Below are positions 1 to 7,668 of a DNA stretch of 16,226 nucleotides, in pieces. A program made the position numbers and the translations under genes. Positions within the stretch are counted from its first letter, which is position 1. Every line of letters starts with the position of its first letter. This stretch comes from an uncultured Clostridia bacterium. GTDB lineage: Bacteria > Bacillota > Clostridia > UBA1381. The DNA lies in the NCBI GenBank assembly GCA_934486495.1, contig CAKSPW010000050.1:1-16226 (forward strand), written 5' to 3'. Under the pieces are notes generated by a model that worked only from the letters and a program-made list of their open reading frames with translations, ran no database searches and was not told where the DNA came from.

Positions 1-2133
1 CCGTCATCGGGTGCGCTGGCTCCCACCGGCGAATATTATGTAACAGCCTTTCTTATGACGAAAAAACCGGCTGATATCAACGGCGACGGAGAAGAAGAGG
101 AAGCGCTTATAGCCATTGACAATCAATCATTTGGCAGTAAGGTTTCATACACCAATATATATGAGCCACCCGCACCGGCAAGCGTTACCTTGCAGGCGTC
201 CGGGAATGAAGTAATGCACGCACAGTGGGATGCGGCAGACGGTGCAGACGGTTATGCCGTAAGAATCTATGAAGAAAAAGACGGTTCATGGGCAGATACA
301 GGATTCGGATATGATTTGAATGATGGCTCAACCTCGATAGATATGGCGCTCACAGTAGGCGGAAACGGTGTCCTTGTAAACGAGGACGGAAGCTCTGCCG
401 AATCGGTTACTGCCGAGAAACTGTTGCCGGACAAGACCTACAAGATCGGCGTTCGCGCATACAAAAAATCGGATGACGGGAAATATTACAGCAGAGAAAC
501 CGAATCCTCGGGAGAATATCTGCCGAAATATACGCCTGTTGAAATATCGCTTTCGGTTAACGGCAACGAGTGTATCGCTGATGAAAACGGCGTTTACCAT
601 GCGTATGTCGGCGGAGAAAATAACACCCTGACGGTAAGCGGTTCGGACAGTAGTGCATCGTTTAAGGTAACAAGAATGGATTCAAATGCAGAAATACCGT
701 CGGAAAATACAGAAAACACCTTCACAATTCCCGAATTTGAGGGAAGTCTGATGTTTAAGGTTGACGCTGTTTCCGATAAGGGCGTAACAAGTGTGTTCCT
801 GCTTGTCAGCATGGATAAAGAGCCGCCCGTGCTTACGCTTTCATCCGACGTATTCTATGCCGACAAGGAAACCGGCGAATATACGATAACCGGAATGGCG
901 GACGCCGGAAGCAGAATCGTATACGGCAAAAATGAAGAGGTTCTTGCCGGAGCAGACGGAAACTTTGCTGTTTCCGGACAGCTCTATGAAAGCGAAACAA
1001 GCGCTGTTATAATGCTGTATGCACAGGATACTGCCGCAAACACATCCCTGCCGCAGACGGCGATAGTAACAAAGAAAATCTCCAACACCGTAACGGTTAA
1101 TGACAGCTATGCGGAGGTTTCGGGCAGCGGAGAGTATTCAACCGGCGAAACGGTAACAATAAAAGCCGGCGAACGCAGCGGCTATACCTTTAGCGGCTGG
1201 ACATCAAGCGACGGCATACAGCTTTCTGATGCCAAATCACAGGAAACAACCTTTATCATGCCTGATAAAGCAGTAACCGTAACCGCAAACTGGACAAAAA
1301 CCGGCGGAAGTTCCGGAGGCGGAGGCGGTGGCAGCTCAACAACACGCTTTACCGTATCATTTGACTCAAACGGCGGTAGCAAGGTTGCAAATCAGACCGT
1401 CACAAGAAACAGCGTTATAAAAGAGCCGACAGTACCAACAAAAGAAAACTTTGATTTTGACGGTTGGTACTCGGATAAAGAACTCAAAACCAAATACGAT
1501 TTTTCCGAAAAGGTAACAAAGAGTTTTACTCTCTATGCAAAGTGGGCGGAAAAGGATAGCGGCGACACAACGCCGGACGACGAATGGAAAAATCCTTTTG
1601 CCGATGTCAAAGACAGCGACTGGTTTTACGATTCGGTAAAATACGCATACGAAAACGGTTTGATGAAAGGCGTATCGGACACTGAATTTGCACCCAACAG
1701 CCACATAACAAGAGCGATGTTTGTAACCGTTATCTACCGCATGGAAAATCAACCGCAGGCAGATAAGAGCATTTTCAGCGATATTGAAATCGGCGGATAC
1801 TACGAAAAAGCAATTGCGTGGGCAAGTGCAAACGGCATTGTTTCGGGAATTTCAAAAGATATATTTGCTCCCGACGAGCCAATCACACGTGAACAAATGG
1901 CAACGATAATATGCCGATATGCATTATTTAAAGGATACGACACAAAAACAAACGGTGAAACGGATTATACCGATAACGCCGACATTTCAGATTACGCAAA
2001 ATCGGCTGTTGTATGGGCAGCTGAAAACTCCGTCATGACAGGTCATGCGGACGGAAGCTTTGCGCCAAAGGCAAACACAACAAGAGCGGAAGCGGCCGCA
2101 GTATTTATGCGAATACTGAAAAATCTCAAATAA
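1..2133 (+). CDS. SLH-domain cell-surface protein with Ig-like and InlB B-repeat modules (5' partial)
   Basis: The reading frame is open from base 1, so the N-terminus and signal peptide lie outside the window; the in-frame ATG at base 55 is probably internal. Modules in order: a fibronectin-III-like segment (about bases 166-510), a bacterial Ig-like segment (about 820-1070), a divergent InlB-type repeat with the SGYTFSGW pattern and an FIMPDKAVTVTANW end (about 1087-1300), a Gly/Ser linker (about 1303-1345), a classical InlB/Listeria-Bacteroides repeat (VSFDSNGG, FDGWY, YAKW; about 1345-1550), and three SLH domains to the stop (about 1590-2124; FADV..WFYDSVKYAYENGL, ITRAMFVTVIYR, ITREQMATIICRYA and TTRAEAAAVFMRIL motifs). 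SLH domains bind pyruvylated secondary cell-wall polymers, so the protein is expected on the outer cell wall. No catalytic domain is visible; one could lie upstream. It is convergent with the sugar-transport operon and is not obviously part of it. Confidence 0.9.
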   Translation, partial: PSSGALAPTGEYYVTAFLMTKKPADINGDGEEEEALIAIDNQSFGSKVSYTNIYEPPAPASVTLQASGNEVMHAQWDAADGADGYAVRIYEEKDGSWADTGFGYDLNDGSTSIDMALTVGGNGVLVNEDGSSAESVTAEKLLPDKTYKIGVRAYKKSDDGKYYSRETESSGEYLPKYTPVEISLSVNGNECIADENGVYHAYVGGENNTLTVSGSDSSASFKVTRMDSNAEIPSENTENTFTIPEFEGSLMFKVDAVSDKGVTSVFLLVSMDKEPPVLTLSSDVFYADKETGEYTITGMADAGSRIVYGKNEEVLAGADGNFAVSGQLYESETSAVIMLYAQDTAANTSLPQTAIVTKKISNTVTVNDSYAEVSGSGEYSTGETVTIKAGERSGYTFSGWTSSDGIQLSDAKSQETTFIMPDKAVTVTANWTKTGGSSGGGGGGSSTTRFTVSFDSNGGSKVANQTVTRNSVIKEPTVPTKENFDFDGWYSDKELKTKYDFSEKVTKSFTLYAKWAEKDSGDTTPDDEWKNPFADVKDSDWFYDSVKYAYENGLMKGVSDTEFAPNSHITRAMFVTVIYRMENQPQADKSIFSDIEIGGYYEKAIAWASANGIVSGISKDIFAPDEPITREQMATIICRYALFKGYDTKTNGETDYTDNADISDYAKSAVVWAAENSVMTGHADGSFAPKANTTRAEAAAVFMRILKNLK

Positions 2134-2395
2134 AACATAAACAGGGGATGTTAAAAAACTCCGCAGCACAAGAAAAGAAACAAAAACACATATTGCAGGT
2201 ATCACAAATGCTGTAATTCGGTTTAGGATAAGCTAAAAAATCAAAATGATTTTTCATAGAGTTCTTTCTTTTCTTGCTATCAGCAAACTTTGCCTCTCAG
2301 CGTATACACATACGCCTTCGGGCAAGCCAAAACTAAAGTTTTGGCTTGGTTTGTTGATTCCAAAGCTTTTTTCCTATCCCCTTGAATAAAAGTTA
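2134..2395. other. Non-coding stretch between convergent genes, with a foldable element
   Basis: I see no convincing gene here. The left half (2134-2270) is A-rich and featureless. The right half contains the inverted-repeat element listed separately at 2279-2358. The terminator at 2396-2440 follows. Confidence 0.5.
2279..2358. repeat. Multi-stem inverted-repeat element, possible structured RNA or interspersed repeat
   Basis: An outer stem pairs 2279-2288 (ATCAGCAAAC) with 2349-2358 (GTTTGTTGAT), one pair being G-T. Inside it sit two hairpins. One is 2300-2305/2310-2315 (GCGTAT, loop ACAC, ATACGC). The other is 2323-2334/2337-2348 (CAAGCCAAAACT against AGTTTTGGCTTG), so close to perfect that the loop must open by a base pair. 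A third, alternative hairpin has a TTCG tetraloop (GCC at 2314-2316, GGC at 2321-2323). The arrangement could form a three-way junction. It is either a small structured RNA or a dispersed palindromic element in an intergenic space. Neither strand has a T-run directly after the outer stem, so it is not a classical terminator by itself. Confidence 0.45.
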
Positions 2396-2440
2396 AGGCT
2401 GTTTAAAAAGTCGATTGACTTTTTAAACAGCCTCTTGTTT
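2396..2440. terminator. Bidirectional intrinsic terminator between convergent transcripts
   Basis: A perfect 17-base-pair stem pairs 2396-2412 (AGGCTGTTTAAAAAGTC) with 2417-2433, closing a GATT loop. A T-rich tract (2434-2444) follows on the + strand. On the - strand the stem begins about 20 bases after the last permease stop codon and is followed by a shorter T-rich stretch. It can end both the SLH-protein transcript (about 260 bases after its stop) and the transporter operon. Confidence 0.85.
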
Positions 2441-2454
2441 TTTTAATATTATTT

Positions 2455-3288
2455 TTATCCCTTAACGCCGGATGACGCCGCATTTTCGATAAAGAATCTC
2501 TGGCAGAACAGGAACAGAACTATTATCGGCAGCAACACCAACGTAGCGGCCGCCATTTGAGCACCGTAATCCTGCGCCTGACCGAATGCAAACAGCTTTA
2601 TACCTACCGAAAGCATCTGCCTTTTTATATCGGATATATACAGATACGGTCCCATATAATCGTTCCATATCCATACAAAAGAGAACAGTACCATTGTTGC
2701 AATCTGAGGTTTTGCAAGCGGTGTGATAATTCTCGAATAAATCACAAAATGATTACATCCGTCAATCTTTGCCGCTTCGCTTATCGAATCCGGAATACTT
2801 ATAAACGCCTGCCTTAACATGAATACAAAATACACATCAACACAGCTCGGAATGATTATTGCCCACATCGAGTTCAAAAGTCTGAGATTTTTAAAGATTA
2901 TGTATCTCGGAATAATCATGATGTCGGTCGGTATCATCATTGCCGCAAGCAATACAAGAAATATAGTATCTCTGCCCTTGAAATTAATCTTTGAAAATCC
3001 GTAAGCCGTGTACGTTATAAGCACGATTTTTATAGCAATTGCGGTTAAAGTCATAACGGTAGTGTTGACATACCACTTTGTAAAATCGTAATGTTCACTT
3101 GTAAACAGTCCTTTTATATTCTCGAAGGTAGCAGGGTCCGGAATAATCTGAAACGGTTTCTGCAATACATCTGCGCTCACTTTAAACGACGAATACACCA
3201 TAAATATGAACGGAAATATACACAGTGTGCCGATAACAAGCATTATAACCGTAAGCAATAGCTTATATATTTTATTCTTTTTATACAC
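2455..3288 (-). CDS. Carbohydrate ABC transporter permease, CUT1 family, MalG/LplC-like
   Basis: This is the second inner-membrane subunit of the sugar importer, with six predicted transmembrane helices. The EAA loop that docks the ATPase reads SEAAKIDG with the following ITPLAKP, about residues 170-194. The C-terminus SSGVKG matches the usual GVKG ending of MalG-type permeases. The EAA loop has Cys where Ala usually follows the IDG glycine. The longest frame would start at a GTG at 3297, but that codon lies inside the Shine-Dalgarno sequence. I therefore choose the GTG at 3288, eight bases downstream of AGGAGG, giving 277 residues, about the normal family length. Its Shine-Dalgarno touches the stop codon of the preceding permease, which suggests translational coupling. 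It is the last gene of the operon and is followed by a terminator. Substrate cannot be read from the sequence. Confidence 0.93.
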   Translation of the reverse strand: MYKKNKIYKLLLTVIMLVIGTLCIFPFIFMVYSSFKVSADVLQKPFQIIPDPATFENIKGLFTSEHYDFTKWYVNTTVMTLTAIAIKIVLITYTAYGFSKINFKGRDTIFLVLLAAMMIPTDIMIIPRYIIFKNLRLLNSMWAIIIPSCVDVYFVFMLRQAFISIPDSISEAAKIDGCNHFVIYSRIITPLAKPQIATMVLFSFVWIWNDYMGPYLYISDIKRQMLSVGIKLFAFGQAQDYGAQMAAATLVLLPIIVLFLFCQRFFIENAASSGVKG

Positions 3289-3296
3289 GCTGCGCA

Positions 3297-3303
3297 CCTC
3301 CTT
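3297..3303 (-). promoter_or_regulatory. Shine-Dalgarno that sets the start of the second permease
   Basis: The - strand reads AAGGAGG, overlapping the TAA stop of the upstream permease by two bases. The GTG at 3297 overlaps its last base and cannot be the initiator. The next in-frame GTG, at 3288, has an eight-base spacer. Confidence 0.8.
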
Positions 3304-4198
3304 AATAATTTACCCATTTTTGTTGTCCGCGCCACTGGATAATTGTGATAATCATTACAATAACGAAAACAATAATTGCCTGTGCGCTCGCAAGAGAAGT
3401 ATTATTCTGCACAAACGCACTTCTTACGATACTTAGCGACATTACGGTTGTTGACTGCCCCGGTCCGCCCTCTGTAAGAGCCTGTATAACCGTAAAGTTC
3501 TGAAGCGACGTTATAATCGAGCTTATGAGCAAAAAGAACGTCGTCGGCGACAGCATAGGCAGCAATACATTTTTTATACGCTGCAATCTTGTTGCTCCGT
3601 CTATCTGTGCCGCCTCATCAAGCTCCGCCGGTACATTTTGAAGCGCACCCAGATACGTTATCATATTAAGTCCCAAGCCTTTCCACACGGAAATCAGCGC
3701 AACGGTAGGCAATGCATATTTTGTTGACAACAGCAGCAAAGGCGGATTTTCAACACCAAGCATTTTCATCACCTGAAACAAAGGACCGCTTGTTCCGAGT
3801 AAAAGCTTAAATATTACGGCAACGGCAACCATGTTTGACACATACGGCAGGAATACCATACCTCTTATTACATTTTTAAAATATACGCCCTTATTTACAA
3901 TCACAGCCAGCAAGAAGCCGAGAATCATTATAACCGGCACGTAAACAAGCGAATATACAAACGTCCTTCCGAGTGATGCCATTATCTCCGTGGTTTTGAA
4001 TATCTTTATAAAATTCGCAATCCCGACAAACTTGAAATTATCAAGCTTTGAGATATATGTTACATTGGTAACGGAAAACAATATCGAACATAAAAACGGT
4101 AAGCCCGTAAACACGATAAACAACAGCACATAGGGAATGATGAATGTATAACCGGCAATATTCTCTTTTTTCTGCATTATCCCTCGAGTTTTTGCCAT
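3302..4198 (-). CDS. Carbohydrate ABC transporter permease, CUT1 family, MalF/LplB/UgpA-like
   Basis: This is the first membrane subunit of the importer, 298 residues, a normal length for the family. Hydrophobic segments lie near residues 17-41, 78-102, 113-137, 162-185, 217-238 and 268-288, six in all. The EAA loop is at about 194-216 (DEAAQIDGATRLQRIKNV then LLP), the binding site for the cytoplasmic ATPase. The motif LTEGGPGQST (about 241-250) is typical of the UgpA/MalF-type permeases. The ATG at 4198 follows AAGGAGGAG at good spacing. The gene starts 16 bases after the lipoprotein gene and touches the next permease, so the three are one operon. No ATPase gene accompanies them; many Firmicutes CUT1 systems share an MsmX-type ATPase encoded elsewhere. 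Confidence 0.94.
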   Translation of the reverse strand: MAKTRGIMQKKENIAGYTFIIPYVLLFIVFTGLPFLCSILFSVTNVTYISKLDNFKFVGIANFIKIFKTTEIMASLGRTFVYSLVYVPVIMILGFLLAVIVNKGVYFKNVIRGMVFLPYVSNMVAVAVIFKLLLGTSGPLFQVMKMLGVENPPLLLLSTKYALPTVALISVWKGLGLNMITYLGALQNVPAELDEAAQIDGATRLQRIKNVLLPMLSPTTFFLLISSIITSLQNFTVIQALTEGGPGQSTTVMSLSIVRSAFVQNNTSLASAQAIIVFVIVMIITIIQWRGQQKWVNY

Positions 4199-4214
4199 TT
4201 ATACTCTCCTCCTT

Positions 4215-5579
4215 TTATTGCTCAAGTTCCTCTTTTATAGCCGAATCCGAACGACTCTTTATTGACTTTACGGTATCGTCAATACTCTTAGAGCCGGCGC
4301 CGTACAGCTGTGCTTCTTCAATGATAATCTTATTTATTGTTGCGTCTGCCGGCCCGATAAGCTTTTCGGGGATAAACTTTCTGCTCTTATCAAACCATGC
4401 GTTTTTGAAATCGTCAAGTGTAATTCCGTCTGCCGAAAATGCCGGAACAAGCTTTTCATCAATATATTTTATAACTTCTTCCTCCGACAAATCAACTCTC
4501 GCCGGAACTCTGCCGTAGCCGAGTGTGTACTGTTCTTCTGCCATACAACGTATTGCCGCAAATGCCGCCTCTTTATTTTTGCTTGTTACCGGAACGGCAT
4601 AGCAGCCCGAAACAGCAAGTGTTGAAGATTCTTCACCCTCGGGATAAGGCATAGGCAAAATTCCGCACTTCCAATCTCTCGGATATTTATCGGAATTCTG
4701 AAGAAGTGATGCAGCCCAGCTGCCGCACACGAACATACCCATCTTATCCGAAGCAACAAACGTATTCCAAGGATATGCGCCCGAGGCATATGTTATACTG
4801 TCCGGCTGAATTTTTTTATCGTTTCCGAGACTGTAAAACCATTCAAGGCTTTCTTTAAATCTCGGGTCATCAAAGTTTGACTCTTTTTGAGAATCCTTAT
4901 AGGCATCCCAGCCGTGCTGAAACGCATACATATAGTTGTAGTTATCATAGTCGAGCATGAATGAGCCGAATACACCCTTATTTGCATCTGTCAGCTTCTG
5001 CGCCGTCTCAATGTATTTTTCCCATGTCCAGCCCTCTGCCGACGGATATTCAATCCCTGCTTCATCAAATATTTTCTTGTTGTAAAAAGTAATCCAAATG
5101 TCATTATATGCAGGAAGCGCATAAACACGGTTATCGTTATACGATACGAGATTATCTCCGAAAACGCTGCTCATGTTATAATCCGCATTTTCGGCAAGCT
5201 CATCGAGCGGATTTAATACGCCTGCATTGTAATAAGTTTTCAAAACAGCCTCCGAGCCGTAAACAATATCAAGCTCATCTCCGGACATAAGGCTGACAAG
5301 AGTTTTATCAACCTCGCCCGCATTTGTTGTCGGAACAATTGTAAACTCCACGTTTATGCCCGTCTTTTCTTTTATCAGCTTCACCAAATCATTAACTTCA
5401 CCGTTTTGAGTCGCCGATTCCGTAACAGCATAATGAAGTGTTACTCCGTCAAACGGCATATCGCTGTTTGAGCTTGTCTGAGTTGATTCGCCGTTATCCT
5501 TGCTTGCGCACCCTGCAACAGCTCCGCATATAAATGTCGCCGAAAGCAAAGCTGACATATACTTTGTTATTTTCTTCAT
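4215..5579 (-). CDS. Extracellular sugar-binding lipoprotein of an ABC importer (SBP family 1)
   Basis: The 454-residue protein begins with a lipoprotein signal: charged MKKITK, a hydrophobic stretch, and the lipobox VAGC with Cys24 as the predicted lipidated residue. The mature part has features of SBP_bac_1 (MalE-like) proteins, including the EKTGINVEFTIVP strand near the N-terminus, the SLMSGDELDIVY segment, and a C-terminal SGCYAVPVTSKNKEAAFAAI region followed by helices. It should capture an oligosaccharide outside the membrane and deliver it to the two downstream permeases. The ATG at 5579 has GGGAGG eight bases upstream. It is the first gene of the transporter operon and is separated from the kinase gene by a terminator, so it probably has its own promoter. 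The ligand cannot be assigned from sequence; the neighbouring PL8 and GH112 enzymes suggest an acidic or galactose-containing oligosaccharide. Confidence 0.93.
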   Translation of the reverse strand: MKKITKYMSALLSATFICGAVAGCASKDNGESTQTSSNSDMPFDGVTLHYAVTESATQNGEVNDLVKLIKEKTGINVEFTIVPTTNAGEVDKTLVSLMSGDELDIVYGSEAVLKTYYNAGVLNPLDELAENADYNMSSVFGDNLVSYNDNRVYALPAYNDIWITFYNKKIFDEAGIEYPSAEGWTWEKYIETAQKLTDANKGVFGSFMLDYDNYNYMYAFQHGWDAYKDSQKESNFDDPRFKESLEWFYSLGNDKKIQPDSITYASGAYPWNTFVASDKMGMFVCGSWAASLLQNSDKYPRDWKCGILPMPYPEGEESSTLAVSGCYAVPVTSKNKEAAFAAIRCMAEEQYTLGYGRVPARVDLSEEEVIKYIDEKLVPAFSADGITLDDFKNAWFDKSRKFIPEKLIGPADATINKIIIEEAQLYGAGSKSIDDTVKSIKSRSDSAIKEELEQ

Positions 5580-5599
5580 GGTTATATCCTCCCATTAGT

Positions 5600-5689
5600 G
5601 TTTTTCTATACTTATATTCTACAACATTTTTTTTAAAATTTCCATAGGTAGTTTTTTTTAAAAATAGTCAAATCTTATCATATTGCTTT
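5600..5689 (-). promoter_or_regulatory. Probable promoter region of the transporter operon, with paired A/T tracts
   Basis: Between the terminator at 5690-5730 and the lipoprotein gene there must be a promoter. The best -10 candidate is TAGAAT (5616-5621 on the - strand), without a good -35 at the right distance. A TTGACT at 5666-5671 has only a poor -10 partner (TATGGA, 19-base spacer). Two near-identical tracts, T8A4 at 5627-5638 and T8A5 at 5652-5664 (read on +), are 25 bases apart. Such a region could depend on an activator, for example the AraC-type regulator encoded next door. Assignment of exact elements is uncertain. Confidence 0.4.
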
Positions 5690-5730
5690 ATAATAAAAAA
5701 GACATCCCTCCCGGTTGCCTTTTTTATTAT
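5690..5730 (-). terminator. Intrinsic terminator after the kinase gene
   Basis: The arms ATAATAAAAAAG (5690-5701) and CTTTTTTATTAT (5719-5730) are perfectly complementary. On the - strand RNA the stem extends inward with GGCA/TGTC, leaving the loop ACCGGGAGGGA. The U-rich arm follows the stem in - strand direction, as expected for a terminator lying about 60 bases after the kinase stop codon. The structure would also work on the + strand. Confidence 0.7.
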
Positions 5731-5760
5731 CGTTGTATATCCACGAAATCCGATTCAATT

Positions 5761-5798
5761 CTGTAAAAGCGACGCTTTCTGATAAGCTGCTTTTACAG
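5761..5798 (-). other. Hairpin overlapping the kinase stop codon
   Basis: CTGTAAAAGC (5761-5770) pairs perfectly with GCTTTTACAG (5789-5798), and an inner stem GCTT/AAGC (5774-5777/5784-5787) sits in the loop. The stop codon of the kinase gene (5793-5795) lies within the right arm. No T-run follows, so it is more likely an mRNA 3'-end stabilising structure than a terminator. The left arm also contains the short palindrome AAAGCGACGCTTT (5766-5778), which looks like an operator half-site pair; the two readings compete. Confidence 0.45.
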
Positions 5799-7643
5799 AT
5801 ATTTGTTCTTATTTCTCTTGTCTGCCTCATCTTTTGTTATTTTCGGTATGTTTATCTCCACTATCGTCCCGACATTGTATTTACTGTGAATTTTCAGCGC
5901 ATTTTCGGTACCGAAGTAAATTTTCAGACGGTCGTTAATATTTCGCATACCCAGGTTGCTGCTCTTTCCTTTTGCAATTTCCCCGGGCTCTTTCCCCGAT
6001 ATTCTGTCTCTTACCTTTTTTAGCTTATCACGAGTCATACCTATCCCGTTGTCTATCACGCGTATTTTAATCCTGTCATCTTTAATATCGATTCTTATTC
6101 TGATTTTAAGAATTCTGTCAATACCGTCCATACCGTGATTAATCGCATTTTCAACAATCGGCTGAAGTATGATTTTAAGAGTATAATACTCCGACGCCAT
6201 ATCCCTGTCCGCCATTGCCGCATCAAACTCAAATTTACCCTCATAACGGCTTTCCTGAATTTTAATATAAGTCATAACGTGTTCAAGCTCGTTTTTAAGA
6301 GTAACCATTACATCACCGCCGCTGACCGACAATCTGTACATACGCCCCAAAGCAGCCGCAAGGCGACTTATATCACCCCTGCCGGCTTCTGCCGCCTGCC
6401 ATATTATCGTTTCGAGCGTGTTATACAAAAAGTGAGGATTTATCTGATTCATCAGCACCTCCATCTCAAGCTCTTTTTTGTGCTGTTCGGTTCGTATTCT
6501 CTGTTCAACATTTCTGTTAATACTCTCAAGCATTGAATTATAATAATTTATCATTTCCTCAAGCTCACTGTTTCTTTTATCGGTTTGAACATATGCCGTA
6601 AAATCACCGTTATAAACCCTTTGCATAGAATTATTCAAAAGCGACACAGGCGCTATAAACCTTCCGTAAAGAAACCTGACGGCAACCATTGCCAGCGCGC
6701 CGCAGAAAACAATAACCCACAACAGATTTTTCTGAAGCTTGTCAACCTCTTTTGTTATGGCGCTCATCGGCGTAACAATAACGGTAATCCAGCCGTTAAG
6801 CTCCGACTTTTCCGCCGTAACAAGATCTTTGCCCTTATTTATAAACCTTGAGTTCAGATTCTCACCGTGCACCCAGTCTGCAAGCTCATCGTCTACTTTA
6901 CCGTTTCTGAGTATATTTTCATCGCTCGATGAGAGCAAATTTCCGTTCTCATCCGTAATATATACCATAGAGCCGTACTGATTGAGAATTTCTTTATAGC
7001 AATTATACAGCGTTTCCTCGCTCACGGCAAAAAGATGAACACCGTCATAACCGTCGTACATTCTCGAAAAAACACGTCTGCTTCCTATAATCGCCATATC
7101 TTTTCTTATATTTCCGCTTTTATCGGACTTAAAAAAATTATCCCTTACGCCGTACCAATAGAATTTGGCAAGCTTTTCACGGCTGTTTATATCAAGCTCG
7201 CTTAGCTTTTCTTTGCAAAGCTCATCGTCAGCATTCGGGTCGATAAAGTTAAACAGCTCGCCTTTACGGGTATAAAATGCCGCCATGCGCTGATTTTTGC
7301 GCAGAAAATCATACGATTCAAAAAGATTGTTTATTATCTTTACCGTGTACATACGTTTTTTTATGGGATTATCCGTGTAATCTCCGCTTGTATACTCCGT
7401 AAGTCTGTCATCAACGGCAAAAGCCTCCGAAACGCTGTAAACGTTTAAAACAATTTCATCCAAAGAAGTTGAAACATCTTTTGTGCCGTATTGCAACTTT
7501 GATACGACCATTTCTTTCATTTCGACGTTTGTGTGGTAAAACATCCACAGTATTGCCGCAATCATTATCAGAAAAAATGCCGTAATAAACGTTGTAAGCT
7601 TTACATGAAACGGCATATATTTTTTCCGTACGTTATCTTTCAT
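5793..7643 (-). CDS. Membrane sensor histidine kinase, LytS/YesM family
   Basis: This is the sensor of a two-component system. With residues counted from the GTG two codons upstream of the chosen start: transmembrane helix 1 at about 17-38, a large extracellular sensing region of about 260 residues (probably Cache-like), helix 2 at about 308-327, a HAMP-like linker, the His_kinase domain with the phospho-acceptor in NQINPHFLYNTLE (His about 406), and a HATPase domain. The HATPase shows the N box QPIVENAINHG (about 496-506), the G1 box DNGIGM (about 533-538) and the G2 box SNLGMRNINDRL (about 564-575). The longest frame begins at GTG 7649, but this is one base from the Shine-Dalgarno GGAG. The ATG at 7643 has a seven-base spacer and gives 616 residues. 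It lies 25 bases after the regulator gene, so the two are co-transcribed. YesM-type kinases usually sense sugars or sugar-bound binding proteins; the ligand is unknown here. Confidence 0.95.
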   Translation of the reverse strand: MKDNVRKKYMPFHVKLTTFITAFFLIMIAAILWMFYHTNVEMKEMVVSKLQYGTKDVSTSLDEIVLNVYSVSEAFAVDDRLTEYTSGDYTDNPIKKRMYTVKIINNLFESYDFLRKNQRMAAFYTRKGELFNFIDPNADDELCKEKLSELDINSREKLAKFYWYGVRDNFFKSDKSGNIRKDMAIIGSRRVFSRMYDGYDGVHLFAVSEETLYNCYKEILNQYGSMVYITDENGNLLSSSDENILRNGKVDDELADWVHGENLNSRFINKGKDLVTAEKSELNGWITVIVTPMSAITKEVDKLQKNLLWVIVFCGALAMVAVRFLYGRFIAPVSLLNNSMQRVYNGDFTAYVQTDKRNSELEEMINYYNSMLESINRNVEQRIRTEQHKKELEMEVLMNQINPHFLYNTLETIIWQAAEAGRGDISRLAAALGRMYRLSVSGGDVMVTLKNELEHVMTYIKIQESRYEGKFEFDAAMADRDMASEYYTLKIILQPIVENAINHGMDGIDRILKIRIRIDIKDDRIKIRVIDNGIGMTRDKLKKVRDRISGKEPGEIAKGKSSNLGMRNINDRLKIYFGTENALKIHSKYNVGTIVEINIPKITKDEADKRNKNKYL

Positions 7644-7650
7644 AATCACT

Positions 7651-7654
7651 CTCC
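7651..7654 (-). promoter_or_regulatory. Shine-Dalgarno that sets the kinase start
   Basis: GGAG on the - strand lies one base before the GTG at 7649 and seven bases before the ATG at 7643. The spacing supports the ATG as the initiator. Confidence 0.7.
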
Positions 7655-7668
7655 GCCGAGCCGTTACA

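Noticed and set aside
1303..1345. The Gly/Ser-rich run in the SLH protein as a possible sequencing or frameshift artefact
   Set aside because: The frame stays open on both sides and known repeat domains flank it, so it is a normal flexible linker.
1366..1752. A 128-codon - strand frame opposite the SLH gene
   Set aside because: It lies fully inside a strongly supported coding region, has no ribosome binding site and no recognisable domain.
5666..5671. TTGACT as the -35 box of the transporter promoter
   Set aside because: The best partner, TATGGA, is 19 bases away and poorly matched, so I did not call a full promoter.
5766..5778. AAAGCGACGCTTT as a catabolite-repression (cre) operator
   Set aside because: The core resembles LacI-family half-sites but has one extra central base, and the sequence also forms part of a hairpin at the kinase stop codon. 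It is not close enough to the cre consensus.
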